Both the position numbers and the translations under genes were made by a program. Below are positions 43,980-53,005 of a stretch of 64,000 bases of DNA, piece by piece. Within the stretch, counting starts at the first letter, position 1. Each line of letters starts with the position of its first letter. The notes beneath the pieces were generated by a model that did no database searches, was not told the origin of the DNA, and saw only the letters and a list, made by a program, of their open reading frames with translations. The DNA is from Faecalicatena sp. (GTDB taxonomy: Bacteria > Bacillota > Clostridia > Lachnospirales > Lachnospiraceae). The stretch is taken from NCBI GenBank assembly GCA_009774255.1, contig VSNK01000001.1, positions 1 to 64,000 of the forward strand, in the 5' to 3' direction.

Positions 43980-46949
43980 CTACTGTCCTTTCCTCTCCAG
44001 TACTTCCTGGAGTGTAGTCTTTAACTGCTGCAGAACAACCGGTTTCGAAACATGGGCATCCATGCCGGAATCCAGCGCCTCTTTCACATCATCCACAAAC
44101 GCATTGGCAGTCATGGCAATGATCGCGATTGCTTCCGCTTCCGGATGGCTGCTGGCACGAATTGCTTTCGTCGCCTCATATCCATTCATAACAGGCATCT
44201 GCACATCCATCAGGATGATATCATATTCGCCCGGGGCAGATTTCACAAACCGCTCCGCAGCCTCTTTTCCGTTTTCCGCCGTATCGCAGAACGCTCCCAG
44301 ACTTTCCAGAATCTTGACCAGAATCATCCGGTTGACCTCAATATCATCTACAATCAGGATATGCTTTCCTTCCACAACACTCTTTTCTTTCTCTTTTTTG
44401 ACGGATTCCCTACCGTTTTTTTTGCCGTTCATCACCCGCTTAATTGCTTCTTTAAAACTATACATAAAGAAAGGCTTCGGCAGAAAATGGTCAACTCCTA
44501 CCTCCAGGGCCTCCTGCTCAATTTCACTCCAGTCATAGGAAGTGAAGAACAGGATCGGAATCCGTTCCGGATAATTTTTCCGGATCAGGCGCGCCGCATC
44601 AAGGCCGTTCAGGTCCGGCATTTTCCAATCCAGCAGAAGCAGGTCATACGGGTGCCCGTTCTCCCTTGCATTACGCATCATCTCCACAACTTCCTTGCCG
44701 CTTGTGGTGTATTCGATTTCCACACCTGTATCAGCCATGGCCTGCACGATATTGCGGCAGGTATACTCGTCATCGTCAGCCACAATCATGCGTTCCACTC
44801 TGTTTTTCTTCCAAAATCCGGAATCATCCTGCGCTTCTTCTATACGCAGCTCCAATTCCAGTGTAAAAACAGAACCTTTCCCGACCGCGCTTTCCACTTT
44901 GAGTGAGCCTCCCATCAGGTCTACCAGGCTCTTAGTAATCGCCATTCCCAAACCTGTCCCCTGGATCTTGTTGGTCGTTGAATTCTGCTCCCTTGTAAAG
45001 GGATTAAAGATCACTTTTAAATATTCCTCAGACATTCCCTGTCCGTTATCCCGGATAACAAATTGAATCCGGCTATACTCGTTCATAATCTGGGGCAGCT
45101 CATTTACATGCATTTCAATGGTGCCGCCATCCGGCGTGTACTTCACCGCGTTTGACAAAATATTAATCAGAATCTGATTCAGACGCAGCTTATCCCCAAG
45201 AAGATGTTCATAGTTAAAGGAGGACGCGAAGATCTTGAACGACTGCTTTTTCATCTTCGTCTGAGGACGAATCATAACGTTCAGTTCATCGATCAGCTCC
45301 GACATATTTATTTCAGTAATATTCAGCGCCATGCCGCCGCCCTCAATCTTATTCATATCCAGAACATCATTGATCAATCCCAGCAAATGCTGGCTCGCGG
45401 CGTTGATCCGCTGGGTATATTCCAATACGCGCTCCGGATTATCCGCTTCCTGCTCAAGAAGGGTCACGAGTCCCATAATCGCATTCATCGGAGTCCGGAT
45501 ATCGTGGCTGACATTCCCCAGGAAGGCTGTCTTTGCCTTATTGGCTACCTGAGCCATATCCAGAGCCTGGGATAACGTATCCTGTGTCCTGCGCTCCTTG
45601 GTCCGATCCGAAAGATAAGCCATAATCTTGCTCTCTCCATGCAAAGACACGCAATATACGGACTCCCTGAACCATTTATGTTCCCCACTCGTCTTGTGAA
45701 CACGCTCGCACAGTACGGTCCTGATGGAATCTCCGGGCTTCAGTTTCTTCAGCCTCTCGAAGCTGATCTCCTCTCCGGAAGTATACTTCGCATGCCCGAA
45801 GGCAGTGATATCCTCCATGACCGCTTTCCTGGAAACGCCCAGTACCCTCTCTATATTAGAACTTACATATTCCGCCCTGAACCCGTCCGCGTTGAGCATA
45901 ACGTATACGTCATCGGTATTGTTGGACAGATATGTTGACAAGATGTCAAACTGCTGCTTCCGGTATTCAATCTCATAATCCTTTTCCTTGATCTCCTTAT
46001 GGCTGAACCAGATCACGAAAAGGAACGTCATAAATACCAGCAATATGATCAGCAGGATCAAAAATGTTGCCTGTGAATTCCGGATAATCGCGTCTGCTTC
46101 CTCCATGACCGCGGATAGCGGCACGATGGAAATAAGATACCAGTCTTCTGCATTTTGCACGGGAACATAAGAGTATATGTATTTTCCCTCTCCCGCATCA
46201 AGCACGACCGTACCGGCCTCCTTAGACTCCAGTTTCTGAATAAAGCTGTCAATATTCAGCTGATTGCTGCTGTTCTCCGTGAGCAGATCAAAAATGTTGT
46301 CAAAAGAATAGTCTCCGCTCTTTCCCACCGACCGCAGCAGGACATCACCGTTTTGGGTCACAACATATCCCAGTCCCTGGCCGTCATAAAAAGAAAGCGA
46401 AAATTCCTCAGACACCCTGGAGCAGTCATATCCTTTCTGAAACAGGCCAGGCACGCCGTCCTCAAAGACAAAACGCTCATAATAACCAAACTCCAGCTTT
46501 TCCGAATACAAGCTCACATACGGATCGCGTACATCCGCGCCGTCCAGAGCACGGTAGAACTCCAGCACTTCTCCATCCATCCGGTAGGTCTCGTCCGACC
46601 TGCTGTTGTAAAAATTGCCGTTCTCGAGATTAACCACCGTATAATTGGCATCTACCTCTGAAAATGCTTTTAACTTTTCCTGAATTCCCTCCTCGTCCCT
46701 GGAATCAGCCTGAGAAAAATATGTAGCAAAGCTGTGCAGCCTCTCTCTATCCCCCGAGATAAAAGTATCAAATGCCTGTTGCTGCTGCTGTGTTACGGCC
46801 AGGACATCTGATATCGTCTGTTCCATCAGATCACTGCGCAGTGAGACTACATATCCCACTCCGCAGCCAATCAGAATGACAACGCATAAGACTGCCAGAA
46901 CCGCTGTCCAAAAATTTCTTTTCTCCTTTACTGTTTTCCTTGCTTTCAT
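43980..46949 (-). CDS. Membrane hybrid histidine kinase with two receiver domains
   Basis: A 989-residue kinase. An N-terminal helix (FWTAVLAVLCVVILIGCGVGY), an extracellular sensor of about 250 residues (Cache-like), a second helix (FLILLIILLVFMTFLFVIWF), PAS, HisKA with FLGNVSHDIRTPMNA, an HATPase with DNGQGMS and GTGLGMAI, then two receivers. Receiver 1 has VADDDEYT and LLDWKMPDLNG; receiver 2 has IVDDIEVNR and LMDVQMPVMNG. The ATG at 46949 follows AAGGCGAG; a GTG lies six bases earlier. It precedes the Hpt gene. The ligand is unknown. Confidence 0.93.
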   Translation of the reverse strand: MKARKTVKEKRNFWTAVLAVLCVVILIGCGVGYVVSLRSDLMEQTISDVLAVTQQQQQAFDTFISGDRERLHSFATYFSQADSRDEEGIQEKLKAFSEVDANYTVVNLENGNFYNSRSDETYRMDGEVLEFYRALDGADVRDPYVSLYSEKLEFGYYERFVFEDGVPGLFQKGYDCSRVSEEFSLSFYDGQGLGYVVTQNGDVLLRSVGKSGDYSFDNIFDLLTENSSNQLNIDSFIQKLESKEAGTVVLDAGEGKYIYSYVPVQNAEDWYLISIVPLSAVMEEADAIIRNSQATFLILLIILLVFMTFLFVIWFSHKEIKEKDYEIEYRKQQFDILSTYLSNNTDDVYVMLNADGFRAEYVSSNIERVLGVSRKAVMEDITAFGHAKYTSGEEISFERLKKLKPGDSIRTVLCERVHKTSGEHKWFRESVYCVSLHGESKIMAYLSDRTKERRTQDTLSQALDMAQVANKAKTAFLGNVSHDIRTPMNAIMGLVTLLEQEADNPERVLEYTQRINAASQHLLGLINDVLDMNKIEGGGMALNITEINMSELIDELNVMIRPQTKMKKQSFKIFASSFNYEHLLGDKLRLNQILINILSNAVKYTPDGGTIEMHVNELPQIMNEYSRIQFVIRDNGQGMSEEYLKVIFNPFTREQNSTTNKIQGTGLGMAITKSLVDLMGGSLKVESAVGKGSVFTLELELRIEEAQDDSGFWKKNRVERMIVADDDEYTCRNIVQAMADTGVEIEYTTSGKEVVEMMRNARENGHPYDLLLLDWKMPDLNGLDAARLIRKNYPERIPILFFTSYDWSEIEQEALEVGVDHFLPKPFFMYSFKEAIKRVMNGKKNGRESVKKEKEKSVVEGKHILIVDDIEVNRMILVKILESLGAFCDTAENGKEAAERFVKSAPGEYDIILMDVQMPVMNGYEATKAIRASSHPEAEAIAIIAMTANAFVDDVKEALDSGMDAHVSKPVVLQQLKTTLQEVLERKGQ

Positions 46950-47100
46950 TAACACTCGCCTTCATATTTTTAACTCGCGGAGTATTCTTTAGGCGAACCT
47001 CCGCTCCCAGAAATCGTATGTATTCTATGCCATACATTTTGTATTATACAAAATATAGCACAAGAATACAATGCTTTCGAAAAAAAATCCAAAATTGCTG

Positions 47101-48828
47101 TCAGGTCTTGTCTCGATTCTTGATTTTTTCGATCGTTTCCAGCAGAACCTGAAAATCTAATGGTTTGGAGAGGAAAAAATCTATACCGCTCTCCATAGCT
47201 CTGCGCCGGTCACTGATCAGAATATTCGCTGACAGCGCAACGATCGGAATCTTTGATAAAGTTGGATCCGGCAGCTCCCGGATCGCGGCGGATGCCTGCC
47301 ATCCATCCATTACCGGCATCTGAAGATCCATAATGATCAGATCATAATCGCCGGGTGCCGAGCTTTGTACCCTCTCAAGAGCGATCTTCCCGTTTTCCAC
47401 CGGGTCGATCAGAAAGCCCATCCGTTTCAGAAGCTCTGTCTCGATTTCCCGATTGATCTCATTGTCCTCTACCAGCAGAATCCGCAGGTTCGTACTGACA
47501 GAAACATCTTCGTCCTGCGCGTCAGGAAGCGGCTGGAAACGGAATACCAGATTCACGGTAAACTTGCTGCCCTTATTCACGGAGCTGTCCACTTCGATGC
47601 TCCCATGCATGATATCCACAATGCTTTTCACGATCGTCAGGCCCAGTCCTATGCCGTGTACACCGCTGAGTGTAGAGTTCTTCTCCCGGCTGAAGGGTTC
47701 GAATATGCTGTCCAGAAATTCCTTGCCGATCCCGATCCCGTTGTCTTCCACCACAAGACAATAGACCGCATAGCTGTCAGGCAGTTCTTCCTTCTCGGTG
47801 AGCCGGATGACCACCTTTCCGCCAGGCTTTGTATACGTTACGGCATTGTTGGCCAGGCTCAGCACCAGCTGCCGGAGATTCTCCTGATCCGCATAGATCC
47901 CGCTGTGTATTACGCTGCCGCAATCCAGAATAAAGGAAATATCCTTCTCCTTCGCCTGCGGCAGAAGGAAATCATAGGTCTCCTGCACCGTCTCACACAG
48001 GTCGCACTCCACCTCTGCCGGACCTGCCGCGCTGCGAAGCTCCGAAACATAGAGGACCTGCGTGATCATATCCAACAGCTGATGACCGGCGGTCTCCACC
48101 TGTTCCAGATATTCATTTGCCGAGTTCAGATCCCTCTCCTGCAGACTGCTCTTCGCCAAAGCCGCAAAGCCGAAAATCGCGTTGAGCGGTGTACGCATAT
48201 CATGAGAAATATGAGACAGGAACGTGTTCTTTGCCTTTACGGCCAGCCTTGCTTTCTCCAGAGCCTCCGCCAGCGCCCGCTTCTGCTCCATCTGCTGCTT
48301 GCTTCTTTTTTCCGTAGACTCTCCCAGAAATACATAGAAGACATCCCTGCTTTCTCCTCCGCGGACATAATGACCATAGTCCTCCACCCAGTGAGTCGTA
48401 CCATCCTTGCGGCGGATACGATACTCTACGTAGTCCATCTCATGATTTTGTCCGGCAATCTGCTGTTCAATACTCCTTTCCACCTCATCCAGATCCTCCG
48501 GACAGACAACACCGCGGAAAGAATTTCCCGTAAGTTCCTCGAACTCCTTCATCGACCCACACCGGAAGAGCCGCAGCACTCCCTTGTTTACATAAATAAT
48601 CTCATTATTGCCGTCCGCATAATAAATCAGGAATCCCCCGGGAATCTCCTCCATAAACTTGAGAATGACATACGCTTCCTGAAAATCTTTTATCTCTTCC
48701 GAAGAGAGCTGCTCTGTCGACCAATCACCAGAGAGCACCTGTTCCACTTCAATTCCTTTCTCTTTTAATACACGAAGCAGCCGTACGATGCGCTCTATCA
48801 TTTGGCCTTCATATCCCTGGTCTTCCAT
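47101..48828 (-). CDS. Soluble PAS hybrid histidine kinase with one receiver
   Basis: A 575-residue protein with no membrane helix. A PAS domain (about 60-185, with GGFLIYYADGNNEIIYVN and the PAC-like YRIRRKDGTTHWVEDYG), HisKA with FLSHISHDMRTPLNA, HATPase with VEDNGIGIG and GIGLGLTIV, and a receiver with VEDNEIN and IMDLQMPVMDG. It probably feeds the same Hpt protein as the membrane kinase, adding an internal signal. AAGGAGG precedes the ATG. It starts about 80 bases downstream of galE. Confidence 0.92.
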   Translation of the reverse strand: MEDQGYEGQMIERIVRLLRVLKEKGIEVEQVLSGDWSTEQLSSEEIKDFQEAYVILKFMEEIPGGFLIYYADGNNEIIYVNKGVLRLFRCGSMKEFEELTGNSFRGVVCPEDLDEVERSIEQQIAGQNHEMDYVEYRIRRKDGTTHWVEDYGHYVRGGESRDVFYVFLGESTEKRSKQQMEQKRALAEALEKARLAVKAKNTFLSHISHDMRTPLNAIFGFAALAKSSLQERDLNSANEYLEQVETAGHQLLDMITQVLYVSELRSAAGPAEVECDLCETVQETYDFLLPQAKEKDISFILDCGSVIHSGIYADQENLRQLVLSLANNAVTYTKPGGKVVIRLTEKEELPDSYAVYCLVVEDNGIGIGKEFLDSIFEPFSREKNSTLSGVHGIGLGLTIVKSIVDIMHGSIEVDSSVNKGSKFTVNLVFRFQPLPDAQDEDVSVSTNLRILLVEDNEINREIETELLKRMGFLIDPVENGKIALERVQSSAPGDYDLIIMDLQMPVMDGWQASAAIRELPDPTLSKIPIVALSANILISDRRRAMESGIDFFLSKPLDFQVLLETIEKIKNRDKT

Positions 48829-48863
48829 AATTACAAACCCTCCTTACTTTTATATTGATCCTC

Positions 48864-48891
48864 CCGGCCAATCCGTGCGGTGATCGGCCGG
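48864..48891 (-). promoter_or_regulatory. Hairpin between galE and the kinase operon
   Basis: CCGGCCGATC and GATTGGCCGG pair on the minus strand; the single mismatch is a G-U wobble in that orientation. No U-tract follows. It may separate galE from kinase expression. Confidence 0.45.
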
Positions 48892-48908
48892 AATGTGGCA
48901 TGCAGCGA

Positions 48909-49931
48909 TCAGCTTCTATATCCGTCCGGATTATGAGACTGCCATCTCCAGGAATCCGCACACATCTCTTCGACGCCACGTTTTGCGATCCAGCCCAGTT
49001 CTTCCTTTGCCTTTGTCGCGTCACAGTAGCACATTGCGATATCTCCTGCCCGGCGCGGCTTGATCTCATATGGAATCTCCTTGCCGCAAGCCTTTTCATA
49101 TGCCTTAACTACATCCAGTACGCTGTACCCTACGCCTGTGCCAAGATTGTAGATATGGACACCCTTGCCTTCTTCTGTCCTCATTTTCTCGATGGCCTTC
49201 ACATGTCCGACAGCCAGATCTACGACATGGATATAATCACGGACTCCGGTTCCGTCCGGTGTATCATAATCGTCTCCAAATACTCCCAGACATTTCAGCT
49301 TGCCGACAGCAACCTGGGCAATATAGGGAACCAGATTGTTCGGAATCCCCTTCGGATCCTCTCCGATCCTTCCCGACTCATGAGCTCCAATGGGGTTGAA
49401 ATAACGAAGCAGCATGACATTCCACTCCGGATCCCCTGTGTGCAGGTCGGTCAGAATCTGTTCCAGCATCCCCTTGGTCTGTCCGTATGGGTTGGTGATC
49501 TGTCCCTTCGGACACTTTTCAGTAATCGGAATCTCGGCGGGGTCTCCGTATACTGTCGCGGACGAACTGAAGATCATATTCTTGCAGCCATGCTTACGCA
49601 TCACATCACACAGGATCAGCGTGCCGCTGATATTGTTGTGATAATATTCCCACGGCTTTGCAACCGACTCTCCGACCGCTTTCAGCCCTGCAAAGTTGAT
49701 TACCGCTTCGATCTCTTCATTATTAAAAATCTTTTCCAGGTCATCCCGGCTCAGAATATCTCCTTTATAAAATTTTAATGACTTTCCTGTAATCTCCTTT
49801 ACACGTTCTAAAGCGACTTCACTGGAATTGTACAGATTGTCAATAACTACCACTTCATATCCCCGGTTCAAAAGCTCCACACAGGTATGACTTCCGATAT
49901 ATCCTGCTCCTCCTGCTACTAAAATTGCCAT
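48909..49931 (-). CDS. galE: UDP-glucose 4-epimerase
   Basis: NAD-dependent short-chain dehydrogenase that interconverts UDP-glucose and UDP-galactose. Rossmann motif [10 protein letters not shown] at the N terminus, [11 protein letters not shown] with the catalytic Ser and [11 protein letters not shown] with the YxxxK pair. At 340 residues it is full length. Typical later segments are [17 protein letters not shown] and [15 protein letters not shown] precedes the ATG and a consensus promoter lies upstream. No other gal gene is adjacent, so it probably serves cell-surface glycan synthesis as well as galactose use. Confidence 0.97.
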   Translation of the reverse strand: MAILVAGGAGYIGSHTCVELLNRGYEVVVIDNLYNSSEVALERVKEITGKSLKFYKGDILSRDDLEKIFNNEEIEAVINFAGLKAVGESVAKPWEYYHNNISGTLILCDVMRKHGCKNMIFSSSATVYGDPAEIPITEKCPKGQITNPYGQTKGMLEQILTDLHTGDPEWNVMLLRYFNPIGAHESGRIGEDPKGIPNNLVPYIAQVAVGKLKCLGVFGDDYDTPDGTGVRDYIHVVDLAVGHVKAIEKMRTEEGKGVHIYNLGTGVGYSVLDVVKAYEKACGKEIPYEIKPRRAGDIAMCYCDATKAKEELGWIAKRGVEEMCADSWRWQSHNPDGYRS

Positions 49932-49994
49932 AATCTTACTCCTTTTTTATTTTTTAGCAAACATTCGTTCTTTTACATTTTTGTCCGCATTTTT

Positions 49995-50023
49995 ATTATA
50001 CGTCTAACATTCTTTCAGGTCAA
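49995..50023 (-). promoter_or_regulatory. Sigma-A promoter for galE
   Basis: TTGACC (50023-50018), 17 bases, TATAAT (50000-49995) on the minus strand. Confidence 0.8.
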
Positions 50024-50128
50024 TGGCGCATGGAAGAAAAAAATAACATTTCGCCCCTAAAGAATGAAATGATAACTGCTCTGAACATCAGATCTCAGAG
50101 CGGTCACTAAAAATTTATAAAAGAACTC

Positions 50129-50157
50129 TTGTTTTCGGCCGCAAAAAGTTATAGTAT
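50129..50157 (+). promoter_or_regulatory. Promoter of the Asp/Tyr-repeat membrane protein
   Basis: TTGTTT, 17 bases, TAGTAT on the plus strand, about 28 bases before the ATG at 50185. A GCTCTGA/TCAGAGC hairpin lies just upstream. Confidence 0.6.
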
Positions 50158-50184
50158 AGATTTCATTACGAAAGGAGTGATTCT

Positions 50185-51195
50185 ATGCGTTCTTCCAAAA
50201 AAGATGCTTATGATTTCAGCGATGATTTCGAAGTTACTTATGAAGAAGACATTTCTTCCAGATATAAAGTAGACCCTGGAAATGACAGCGGCTATTTGAG
50301 CAGTGCGGACCCGGATACGATAACCCAGCCCATGCGCCGTGCGGGCCAAAACCATAATCCTTACGACTTATCCATCGAAGATCCGGATGACGGGTATGAC
50401 GGATATTATGATGCGGATGATTACGGCGATGACAGATTCTATGACCCGGACGATCACGGCGATGACAGATTTTATGACCCGGACGATTATGACGATGACA
50501 GATTTTATGATCCGGATGATTACGACCGGGACGAATTTTATGACCGGCCGGGAAGCGCACGGGAATATGGCCGCTCAAGAGGCAGGCGGGAGTATGACCG
50601 TTCGGGAAATGGGCGGGAGTATGACCGCCGCGGGGATTACAGGGAGCCGGTTCCGCGCTCCCGCTCCAGGCAGAAGCGGGGCGGACAGACGCCGATTGCC
50701 GCTCCGATCCAGAAAGGAGGCAGAACCGCCTATCGAATTTCCCGTTCTATCGTCCGGAACCTGTCCGTGATCCTGATCCTGGTGATCACCGGTTTCCTGG
50801 CTTACAACTTTCTCCGGGGAAGCGCACCCTATGGTGATATTGAAAGCGCGGTCATCTCTCGGAATTACACACTGATACTGGCGTCTTATTTTGCCATAGC
50901 CGCGTTTTTCATATTGTTCGAGCTGTTCTCCGCGCTCTGGGCCATGACGAGAGTCCGCGTCCATGATGAAACCGGATTTTATAAAGAAGACGTCGGACGC
51001 GGGATGTTCTCTTTCTTTTTTATTTACATCTGCTCCTACGGTTCCTTCTGGGTCAATAACTGGATCCCGGAACGTTATGAATTCCTACGGGGCATCAAGG
51101 GAGCCTTGGATGTATTCGGCTCCATGCACAATGTCCTCTTCGGTCTGTGTGCCGCAGGCGTCATATCCTGCCTGTTCCGGAAATACAGCCTGTGA
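50185..51195 (+). CDS. Membrane protein with Asp/Tyr-rich repeats
   Basis: A 336-residue protein I cannot place in a family. Residues 1-65 are hydrophilic and acidic. Residues about 66-125 are repeats of the type DDRFYDPDDYD (three near-identical 33-bp units). Residues about 125-175 switch to an Arg-rich stretch (GRSRGRREYDRS, PRSRSRQKR). The C-terminal half holds about four hydrophobic helices (NLSVILILVITGFLAYNFL, TLILASYFAIAAFFILFEL, MFSFFFIYICSYGSFWV, VLFGLCAAGVISCLF). The N terminus should be cytoplasmic and disordered. GAAAGGAG precedes the ATG. It is one of few plus-strand genes here. Confidence 0.75.
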   Translation: MRSSKKDAYDFSDDFEVTYEEDISSRYKVDPGNDSGYLSSADPDTITQPMRRAGQNHNPYDLSIEDPDDGYDGYYDADDYGDDRFYDPDDHGDDRFYDPDDYDDDRFYDPDDYDRDEFYDRPGSAREYGRSRGRREYDRSGNGREYDRRGDYREPVPRSRSRQKRGGQTPIAAPIQKGGRTAYRISRSIVRNLSVILILVITGFLAYNFLRGSAPYGDIESAVISRNYTLILASYFAIAAFFILFELFSALWAMTRVRVHDETGFYKEDVGRGMFSFFFIYICSYGSFWVNNWIPERYEFLRGIKGALDVFGSMHNVLFGLCAAGVISCLFRKYSL

Positions 51196-51267
51196 GAAAC
51201 CACCGTGAAGGCTCCTGTGCAATCTGCCCAGGTTATTTTCCTGTGGCTCTGAATTGTTACACAAACA

Positions 51268-51341
51268 AATCGAATCCACGCTTCGCGAGGATTCGATTGT
51301 CATGAACAAGGCTGCCGCACTCAGAAAGATGTGCGGCAGCC
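51268..51341. terminator. Pair of strong hairpins between convergent genes
   Basis: The first hairpin has AATCGAATCC/GGATTCGATT arms (51268-51298). The second has perfect 11-bp arms GGCTGCCGCAC/GTGCGGCAGCC (51310-51341). They lie between the ends of the plus-strand membrane protein and the minus-strand cupin, so they probably stop transcription from both sides, although U-tracts are weak. Confidence 0.6.
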
Positions 51342-51359
51342 ATGAAAACAGATGCCTTT

Positions 51360-51686
51360 TTAATCCAGTATGATCAAAGCCATGAAGACCAGATCTTCCA
51401 ATCCCGTATTTTTCAGCCCATGTCCGCAGTTATCCGGTGTAAATGTCACATCCCCCGCTTTTACCGGGCGTGCCGTTCCGTTATCGTTGTATTCCCCTTC
51501 CCCGGACAGGATATAATAGGTCTCACTCTCATTGTGATGCTCATGATATCCCAGAGAGCATCCCTTCTCCAATGTCACCTCCGCGTAAAGCCTGCATTTT
51601 CCATTCAGTTCCTTTTCTCCCAGGATTTTTTTGATGATCACATGTCCTTCTCCGCCGGCCATGTTTTCTACACGTTCAATTGTCAT
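51360..51686 (-). CDS. Small cupin-domain protein
   Basis: A 108-residue single-domain cupin. Motif 1 is GYHEHHNESETYYILSGEGEY, shown here by its key residues H-E-H-H and the later Glu, and motif 2 is AGDVTFTPDNCGHGLKN. The His/Glu set can hold a metal. Such small cupins include isomerases, dioxygenases and sugar-binding proteins, so no reaction can be named. AAGGAGG precedes the ATG. It follows the diaminopimelate dehydrogenase gene by about 45 bases and may be cotranscribed with it. Confidence 0.88.
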   Translation of the reverse strand: MTIERVENMAGGEGHVIIKKILGEKELNGKCRLYAEVTLEKGCSLGYHEHHNESETYYILSGEGEYNDNGTARPVKAGDVTFTPDNCGHGLKNTGLEDLVFMALIILD

Positions 51687-51730
51687 TATTTTCTCCTCCT
51701 TTTCTGTCCTCTCTGTTTTCCGTCCCTTTT

Positions 51731-52714
51731 CTACAGCAACGCCGCCCTCAATTCCGCCCCGTCCTTCGGGCTTAAGTATGCCGGGGCAATATCAAATACG
51801 GTCTTACATCCGGTCACGCCCTCCTGCCCAAGCCGGTACGCCGCTCTTGCGTATGCGGCAAGCACACAGGCCGTAAATTCCGGATTGGAGTCCAGCTTCA
51901 GGCTGTATTCGATCAGATGGCTGTTCTCACCGTTCCATCCCGTATGCCCGCTCCGGATCACAAATCCGCCGTGAGGAATCCCCTTGTGGTTCTGATCCAG
52001 CTCCTCCTGGCTGATAAAGTGTACCGTCGTGTCGTAATCCGCAAAATAATTCGGCATGGTCTTGATCTCTTCCTCTACCTTCGCCGCGTCCGCCCCGTCT
52101 TTCAATACTACAAAGCACTCTCTCGTATGCTTCTGCCTGGTGGTCAGATCCGGGTTCTCTCCCCCTCTCACCGCTTCCAGGGCGGCCTCTACGGGAACCG
52201 TATACTGCCTCGCGTCCTTCACGCCCTCCACTCTGCGGATGGCATCGGAATGCCCCTGGCTGACTCCCCTGCCCCAGAAGGTATAGTCCTTCCCCTGGGG
52301 AAGTATCGCGTTCGCGTACAGTCTGTTGAGGGAGAACATCCCCGGGTCCCAGCCTACGGAGATAATTCCCACCTTGCCGCCCTTTTTCGCGGCCGCGTCT
52401 ACATGAGCAAAATGCTCCGGAATCCTCGCGTGCGTATCAAAGCTGTCCACCACATGAAAAAGCTCCGCATACACCGGTGTCTGCTCGGGCAGATCCGTAG
52501 CACTTCCTCCGCACAGGATCAGGACATCAATCTTGTCCTTCCACTTCGGCACGTCAGATATCGCGCATACAGGAACACTCTCTGTCAAAATCTTCACATC
52601 GGCCGGATTCCTGCGTGTAAATACTGCCGCAAGTTCCATGTCCGGATTCTGCTTCACGGCACATTCCACACCCCTGCCCAGATTGCCGTAACCTAAAATA
52701 CCTATTCTTATCAT
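51731..52714 (-). CDS. ddh: meso-Diaminopimelate dehydrogenase
   Basis: Makes meso-diaminopimelate in one step from tetrahydrodipicolinate, ammonia and NADPH, feeding lysine and cell-wall synthesis. N-terminal Rossmann motif GILGYGNLGRGVE; other typical parts are LCGGSATDLPEQTP, VVDSFDTHARIPEHF and SVGWDPGMFSLNRLYANA. The ATG at 52714 gives 327 residues, the family length; a second ATG two codons earlier is too near the AGAGG site. It indicates use of the dehydrogenase branch rather than, or beside, the acetyl/aminotransferase branches. Confidence 0.96.
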   Translation of the reverse strand: MIRIGILGYGNLGRGVECAVKQNPDMELAAVFTRRNPADVKILTESVPVCAISDVPKWKDKIDVLILCGGSATDLPEQTPVYAELFHVVDSFDTHARIPEHFAHVDAAAKKGGKVGIISVGWDPGMFSLNRLYANAILPQGKDYTFWGRGVSQGHSDAIRRVEGVKDARQYTVPVEAALEAVRGGENPDLTTRQKHTRECFVVLKDGADAAKVEEEIKTMPNYFADYDTTVHFISQEELDQNHKGIPHGGFVIRSGHTGWNGENSHLIEYSLKLDSNPEFTACVLAAYARAAYRLGQEGVTGCKTVFDIAPAYLSPKDGAELRAALL

Positions 52715-52790
52715 CTTCATGTACCTCTTTATCTCTAAAATCTGCCTTCTTATTATAAAGGTTCTGCCGGTATTATGCAAGATTTTTCAA

Positions 52791-52831
52791 GCTGCGCGGT
52801 TGCGATCTTTCGATCATCCAACCGCACAGCT
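52791..52831 (-). terminator. GC-rich hairpin next to the 165-bp palindrome
   Basis: AGCTGCGCGGTTG and CCAACCGCACAGCT are near-perfect arms. It lies downstream of the ATPase/nuclease gene and upstream of ddh, so it may terminate the former. Confidence 0.5.
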
Positions 52832-52994
52832 AGTACAGCGTTTCTTACTCCCTCATATACTTAGTACTTACTATTTCCGCCATCGCCGCGTTGTCGTCAG
52901 TCAACAATGCCACCGCATTGCCTCCTTCCTCCGCCTTGCGCTGACAAAAATAGTAAGCACTAAGTATATGGGGATCAAGGAAACGCTGTACTAG
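52830..52994. mobile_element. 165-bp near-palindromic element
   Basis: Perfect 14-bp terminal inverted repeats CTAGTACAGCGTTT. The palindrome continues inward for about 33 more bases with few mismatches (CATATACTTAGTACTTACTATTT on the left). The centre, about 70 bases, is not palindromic and has no ORF. It looks like a third MITE-type family, unrelated to the two others in this window. Confidence 0.7.
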
Positions 52995-53005
52995 AGATTT
53001 TATAA

